In this document: positions 58,760 through 64,000 of the stretch, in pieces | How the letters are laid out: the number at the start of each line of letters is the position of its first letter | How positions within the stretch are numbered: position 1 is the stretch's first letter | Assembly (NCBI GenBank): GCA_013423385.1 | Contig: BLZA01000021.1 | Coordinates: 62,001-126,000, forward strand | Source: Naganishia liquefaciens | Lineage: Eukaryota; Basidiomycota; Tremellomycetes; Filobasidiales; Filobasidiaceae | Reading direction: 5' to 3' | Length of the DNA: 64,000 nucleotides | The notes under the pieces: generated by a model | What the model was told of the DNA's origin: nothing | Database searches by the model: none | Seen by the model: the letters and a program-made list of their open reading frames with translations, nothing else | Translations under genes and position numbers: made by a program

Positions 58760-59816
58760 GTTGAAGGCGCGCTGATGATGGAAAAGCTATCGGCTGGAGT
58801 AGCTGCCCTGCACCGGGGGAAGAGCTTGTGAGCGGTCACGTCGGCTGAAATGTAATGGCGCACACAATAATATATAATCCTTGACAATGATCCACATTCC
58901 CGGCTTCTTCTCTCTCCTGACAATAGCCGGGTGGACTATGATGTCCCTGCAGATCCGCCACACGTATCCCTTTCAACAGCCATACCCCTGACGATCAAGC
59001 CTCTATCGTTCTAGCTCGACAACCAAGCTCACCGGGCATAAATTCAGATTGCTATTCCCTCTTCTTGCGTGGGCCCCCGCGGTATTTGCTTCCGTGAAGC
59101 TAGAAAGGTAAAGCGCGAGGAATACTGCAACCATAAGCGAGCTAGTCACACAGCGAACGAGCTGGGTCCAGCTGAGTATGCAGCGCTTTCGATCCGCGGC
59201 AAAGGGCTAGCGAGCTGGCTAGCGGAACGATTGACACAATTACAGCCGACTTCAAGGTCATCTGCTCAATTGACACCGCGACCGGGAATGGCATCTTCGT
59301 TCACTTCCGAGAGCTGTTCCGGTATGACATGACTTGGGCGGAAAAGATCGCGGTTTCCGAAGCTGTAGTACTGTAGCTTCTAGAGTCTCAGGAGGGCAAT
59401 AGGGGGCCTTTTACGCTGTTCTGCTGCTGCATGATCTCAGACAGAAAGACTGCCGGATAATGATATCCCTAGCCTGCCTGGAGAATGCGTTACGTGCACC
59501 TCTGAATCTTCAAGTCACCCTGTCTCAAAAGTCACATGAGGCGCAAACAATCGTCGCCGAAATGCATAGTCTCGTTCATGTCACAGAATTTACAATCCGA
59601 GGAAGCATTCAGAGTCGTCATCATTCGTGGGCATCGTCCATATCAAGAGCATCGTTGTCGTCATCGTTGTCTATAGTGTTGTCGTAAAGGAACAGATTGT
59701 GGGTCTCCGCGCATTGATGATTCTGGGCGAATTCAAGAGGCGTCATCGATACATGTCCGCCGGGTCATTATCCGACCAGGCCTGTCAAGAGGACGTCGTA
59801 CGGGCGGTCGTCTGAA
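58760..59816. other. intergenic, no gene seen
   Basis: This stretch contains the lipase promoter and the 3' flank of RAC1. Open stretches near 59069-59332 and 59460-59815 lack coding character. Confidence 0.45.
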
Positions 59817-61122
59817 TCACATCAACACGCAATTCGCCTTCTTTGCTTTCCCGCTCCGACGATTTGGGTTTACTAGTTGATCCACAAGACGGTCAGCCTC
59901 GGTCCGCGGAAACATGCAAGATGAGCAAGTAAACGCACAAACCACGCGGATTGCTTCATCGAATACGTTCTTGAGGTTCTGCTGCGTCAATGCCGAGCAT
60001 TCTAGGTACTAGTGGTCAACAGCATGATTAGCATACGAGGGCCAAACGACGCGATTTCCTGTACGACGTACCTTGGCAGCCTTGATTTCGTTCGCCATTG
60101 CGACACCCTACCGACCGCATCAGCGCCACGCACACACCCTGCCGAAAAAGACAGAAAAGAACACACCTGAGAGTACTCCACGGGCACTTGTCGCTTCACC
60201 TTCAACCGCTCCAGCGTCCCTGGATCCCTCCGCAGGTCGAGCTTGGTACCGACGAGCAGCTTGGGCGTGGATGGACAATGATGCTGGACTTCTGGATGCC
60301 ACTAGGAACGCCAGAGGAGGTCAGTGAAGAAGGGCGTTGATCGAGAGCGCGAACTATACCTTTAAACGAACGTTTTCAAAACTTGGCGGAGAAACGACGG
60401 AGAAGCAGATGAGAAAGACATCTGTCGCGGGATATGATAACGGACGCAGGCGGCTGAGAGTACAAGCGTGATTAGCATCTAATACTTGAATCTTTTCTCC
60501 CGGGAATATATCCCTTCGATGGCCCGTTCCGACTCACTCGTAATCCTCCTGTCCGGCCGTATCCCATAGCCCCAAATTCACTACCGACCCATCGACCTGA
60601 ATCTGCATGACGAGAAAGCAAGTTTGTTAGCCCCTTTCTTCGATACGCACGAAAGCATCTCTCCTACCTCTGCCGAATAATTATCAAACACCGTTGGCAC
60701 ATACTCGGACGGGAACGAATTTGTCGTGTATGAGATCAAGAGACATGTCTTTATCACCGACGCCCAGCATCAGTCTTTTCAAAGTATGGACAGGTAGGAG
60801 ATTGCTCTTACCTTTCCAACTGCACCATCACCGACAACAACACCTGTAGTGAGAAAGAGCCGCAGTGAGCATGATTTTCAGGTTGAGGTGTAAAGCGGTG
60901 GAAGGTGCGCATGCTGCAGTCTCTACGGGAATCGTAGGAGGCTGACTGACGCTCCATACGCGATTTCTTTGTACGTCACTGTACCCGCTCTACCGTTGAT
61001 GGTGTCTTCTGATGCCCTAAAGGTACATCCCGCACCTCCCGCTCCATTGCTTTCGGACTGCTCCACGATGACTATCCAAAGCACAGCCTCGGAGACTCAC
61101 ATTTTATACTTCTTGACGCCAT
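59817..61122 (-). CDS. RAC1: Rho-family GTPase, Rac type
   Basis: Nine exons (61122-61101, 60843-60812, 60748-60668, 60602-60538, 60453-60360, 60301-60167, 60107-60072, 60008-59939, 59872-59817) give 196 aa. P-loop [17 protein letters not shown], switch [12 protein letters not shown], switch [20 protein letters not shown], base-binding VGTKLDL and [18 protein letters not shown] are all present. VNLGLWDT and [13 protein letters not shown] favour Rac over Cdc42. The end is basic ([11 protein letters not shown]), then the CaaX box CVLM. Met at the last position suggests farnesylation, whereas most Rac proteins end in Leu. Rac acts at the plasma membrane in polarity and filamentous growth. The first exon is 22 nt and intron 1 is 257 nt. 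Confidence 0.95.
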
Positions 61123-62127
61123 CGCGAGGGATAGACTTTTATCTCTTTGAATCAATGCTTGATCCGCCCGTATAGGAAGCCTTTGTCCGGGTCTTGATGG
61201 GAGTCTGTTCTTGTTCTTGTCTCCGAGTCGAATGCAAGCTGCGGTGCGGTATCTTCGAATTCTTCACTCGTCGTCGACTGCTTCAGATCCTGTGATCGAA
61301 ATATCCGGGGCAATGTCAAATCCTAATCTCTCTCTCAAACCAGCTTGTCAGGAATAGGAGGCTAGATGATTGCCCCACGACTGATCGCTATCCCGTCTCT
61401 GCCTCCGAAAAAGTGATGGAAGACGGCCCTTGCTTCCCGCTCGACGCGATGGACAGGGTTTCGTCCAAATTTAGACCCGGCGCGCCTGATGACGAATCTT
61501 TGCATAGCGCGCCTTGGCAGCGTGTCGGGTGCCTTAGCTTTATGCTTCAAGTCCCCTAGAGGCCCATTTCGCCTCGGGTTAGCGCCAGGGGCTTGGTCTA
61601 CTGTTGCTGTTCTGAGGATGGAAAGCGCAAGGTTGGGCAGCTGCTGGGCAACAGTGGATGCATTGCGTTCGTGATTTCCCACTCCTTGCGCGGTTCATAT
61701 CTGCCTCTTCGGCCCTTTCCGTAGCGTAATCATAGCGACTAGATGATTGTGGCAACTAGTGGGAAAAAGTCATCTGTTCACTGCGATCATGGTAGACCAG
61801 GTACTTGAGTGATGAAAGTCTTGAACGGCAGGCCATCACAGATGCACCGACGATCGGCAGTAATTCATGCGCAAAGGCAGTCTTGCTGCGAATCCCTCCA
61901 AAGCTGGCCACGAAAGGCCCAACGTCAAGGCCTCTTCCACATCCCCCTTTTCGAATGCCATATATCGAGCCAACCTTGTATGCGATGCTATAACGACAAC
62001 CTTGAACCTGTTTCACGGGAAAATATACAATCAGACAGACCAGACCTCATCCTTCCTTTAATATCCTCAATCCATCCTTGAACGCATCCTCCCATCTCGC
62101 CTCGCCGATCAAATCACCCGACAACGC
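61123..62127. other. intergenic, no gene seen
   Basis: One kilobase lies between RAC1 (upstream flank) and NPC2 (3' flank). Frames on both strands are short and inconsistent, and no RNA or repeat is recognised. Confidence 0.45.
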
Positions 62128-62942
62128 CTACGACCTTCCCCCCGGCAAAAAGTCGACAAACAGATTCACACACGCCAAATCTTCATCATCCTTGTCATAC
62201 GCCAACACGTTGACGCTGAACTTTGCACGCGGGATCTCCTTGGGCAACTCGACCGTCTGGGAGACGTCGTACGATCCCGGGGTGATGGGGCATTGGACTG
62301 TTGCGTTGGCGTTTCGACTGCGCCAAGGAAACGGATTAGCAACGGGAAAGCAGGGGAAAGGGAGAGGAGATGCGTACGCTTCTTCGCAGATGTCAAAGTC
62401 CTTCTGCAAAAGCTTGATCAAACCGAGCTTGACGACCACGTGCGCCCATGCACCCTCCTGAATCGCTCGTCAGTAAAGCGTCTCATTGGATGAGGCGGCT
62501 GTAGAGACCCACCTCGATGGTCTTGAGCACGTCGGCTTTAACGTTGACGGTCAGATTCTTGCCCGGAGCGGGTGGATCGGGGTTGACGTTGATTTCCTTG
62601 ATTTGACTACGGGGGAAACGACATGACGAATCAGATCCCAGGCACGTTGACAGTCCCGATGGACACGTACACCGCATCGGTTGTGAGTCCTGGAGATTCC
62701 GACATCAGTTTTATAACACATGATGAGCGCAAAGTGAGAGACTCACCACAATCCTCCCACCACCAACCGCCCATCGTGCCCATTCCCTCACCCGCCAACC
62801 CGGCCAACTCCTTGCCCACGACCGACGCACCCCACGAAACGAGATCGATCACGCCCTCGGGTCCTGCCACGGGCGCGGGCACAGCGTGGGTAAGGAGACC
62901 AGCGGTGCTGAGAAGAAAGGCTGTCAATGCTGTAAACTTCAT
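62128..62942 (-). CDS. NPC2: NPC2-type ML-domain sterol/lipid transfer protein
   Basis: Five exons (62942-62747, 62689-62671, 62606-62513, 62457-62378, 62317-62128) give 192 aa. A signal peptide covers about residues 1-20 (MKFTALTAFLLSTAGLLTHA). The ML domain shows WEDCG and TDAVQIKEINVNPDPPAPG, DFDICEEA, CPITPGSY and a C-terminal block (PRAKFSVNVLAYDKDD, LACVNLFVDF). Paired cysteines fit the family disulphides. NPC2 proteins carry sterol or phospholipid in the vacuole or lysosome lumen; fungal members are also named phosphatidylglycerol/phosphatidylinositol transfer proteins. Exon 2 is only 19 nt. Skipping it breaks the frame, while including it restores the DAVQIK motif, so it is probably real. 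Confidence 0.93.
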
Positions 62943-63233
62943 AGTTGTCTTGTTGGATGACGGAAATGATAGGCAAAGGAGGAAAGGGGAGGCGGTCCGA
63001 TGAATACGGGCAGGAGGGCGTCGGGGGACGATGATGCCATCGTGACTCACCGACGGGTCACGTGTTTGTCCGTCGGCGGCCGAGTGGAGGGCGAGAATGG
63101 CTCGGGTCGGGTATTACTCAGCACAAGAGAGCGAGCGGGGTATATCGCGTTAATTGCTGAAGCATTCGACTTTTACAACAGCCACTCGTCCGTCTCACCA
63201 TCATCAACCCGGGGATACACTCATCGCACCATC
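62943..63233. promoter_or_regulatory. shared NPC2-CCS1 divergent promoter
   Basis: Start codons of the two divergent genes are 291 bp apart. No specific regulatory site is claimed. Confidence 0.45.
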
Positions 63234-64000
63234 ATGGTCAACGAATCAAAACCCTCTGTCTCATTCAAGGTATGTTCCCCGGCAAGACCGTTGTGCTCAC
63301 ACGCTGACTCTCCACCGCAGACAGAATTCGCCGTCGACATGACATGTCAATCCTGCGTCTCCGCCATTCGCTCGGCGCTCGAGCCTCTCCCAGGAATCGA
63401 GTCATACGATATCGACCTCGCGCGGAAACAAGTCGTCGTGACGGGTAAAGCTGCACCCTCGGCGGTTTGTCGGGCGTTGAAGGATACGGGCCGGCAGGTG
63501 CTCGTCCGTGGCTCCGGAACCGCGAGCGGTGAGTCTGCACAACGGTGTTTTTCCCCCTTGTGGTCAACGCTGAAGAGCAATGGTAGGGACACACGAAGGT
63601 GCGGCCGTTGCGATTCTCGAGACGCCTCTTCCGGAGATTACAACAGCCTCGGCAACGCCCGCGCAGCTACAAGAATCTCAACAAGTACACGGCATCGCTC
63701 GCATGGTACAGGTCTCGACCTCGCCGGTCCTCATGCTCATGGACCTCACCGTCAAATTCCCCGGCTTCCCATCGACGCCAACAAAAGCATCATCATCACC
63801 ATCATCATCGATAACGCAACCACCAACGTACGACGTTTATGTCGCCACAACAGGCGACGTTACTTCCCCACCTACCACCACCGGCCCGCCTCACATCCCG
63901 CTCACGACGCTCACCCCGGACCCATCAACAGGCTACGCCGACGCATTCATCGAGCTCCCCCTCGGACTATGGAACATCATTGGACGGGCCATGGTGGTTG
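63234..64000 (+). CDS. CCS1: copper chaperone for superoxide dismutase (5' part)
   Basis: Exons 63234-63269, 63321-63528 and 63587 to the window end are in frame across 51- and 58-nt introns. The gene is cut by the right edge. The N-terminal heavy-metal-associated domain carries the copper-binding MTCQSC (Met-x-Cys-x-x-Cys) followed by VSAIRSALEPLPGI and YDIDLARKQVVVTG. A linker leads to a domain beginning VHGIARMVQVS, expected to become the SOD-like domain II. Ser/Thr/Pro-rich insertions (TKASSSPSSSITQPP) lengthen that region. The protein delivers copper and oxidises the disulphide in Cu/Zn superoxide dismutase. The C-terminal Cys-x-Cys domain, if present, is outside the window. Confidence 0.92.
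   Translation, partial: MVNESKPSVSFKVCSPARPLCSHADSPPQTEFAVDMTCQSCVSAIRSALEPLPGIESYDIDLARKQVVVTGKAAPSAVCRALKDTGRQVLVRGSGTASGESAQRCFSPLWSTLKSNGRDTRRCGRCDSRDASSGDYNSLGNARAATRISTSTRHRSHGTGLDLAGPHAHGPHRQIPRLPIDANKSIIITIIIDNATTNVRRLCRHNRRRYFPTYHHRPASHPAHDAHPGPINRLRRRIHRAPPRTMEHHWTGHGG

Overview
The window looks like nuclear DNA of a basidiomycete fungus. Most genes carry many short GT-AG introns (usually 46-70 nt). The gene set is fungal: KRE6-type glucan synthase, saccharopine dehydrogenase, secretory lipase, mitochondrial cytochrome c peroxidase. The decisive marker is a divergent HD1/HD2 homeodomain pair at 30.3-34.8 kb, the basidiomycete HD mating-type arrangement. I cannot name the species. 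Highly expressed genes favour CGA for arginine (11 of 14 Arg codons in the uS7 gene), and the window holds an intron-bearing tRNA-Arg(ACG) able to read it.

Layout. 0-1.3 kb: unresolved minus-strand fragments. 1.4-8.8 kb: a very large gene for a protein of about 2285 aa with three RRM-like domains. 9.7-19.7 kb: CCT7 chaperonin subunit, a small membrane protein and several unrecognised genes. 21-25 kb: a type II membrane SGNH-fold protein with an apparent frameshift, and an unrecognised gene. 25.5-27 kb: LYS1. 27.6-29.8 kb: two small proteins with cysteine-rich C-termini. 30.3-34.8 kb: HD2 and HD1 around a 363-bp shared promoter. 35.4-41.3 kb: a small coiled-coil-like protein, YSH1/CPSF73 and RPS5 (uS7). 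42.2-44.9 kb: a satellite array of about 13 units with a 162-bp period, bounded by two diverged direct repeats. 45.3-49.2 kb: an unrecognised gene and KRE6/SKN1. 49.2-52.4 kb: a gene-poor stretch. 52.4-64 kb: CCP1, tRNA-Arg, two unrecognised genes, a secretory lipase, RAC1, NPC2 and the start of the CCS1 copper chaperone, which runs off the right edge.

Most genes are independent housekeeping genes. The functional unit visible in the sequence is the HD pair, whose products are expected to form a heterodimeric transcription factor after mating. Exon coordinates were read by eye from splice signals and reading-frame continuity. Where the frame closes across every junction the models are strong; elsewhere I say that the structure is unresolved.
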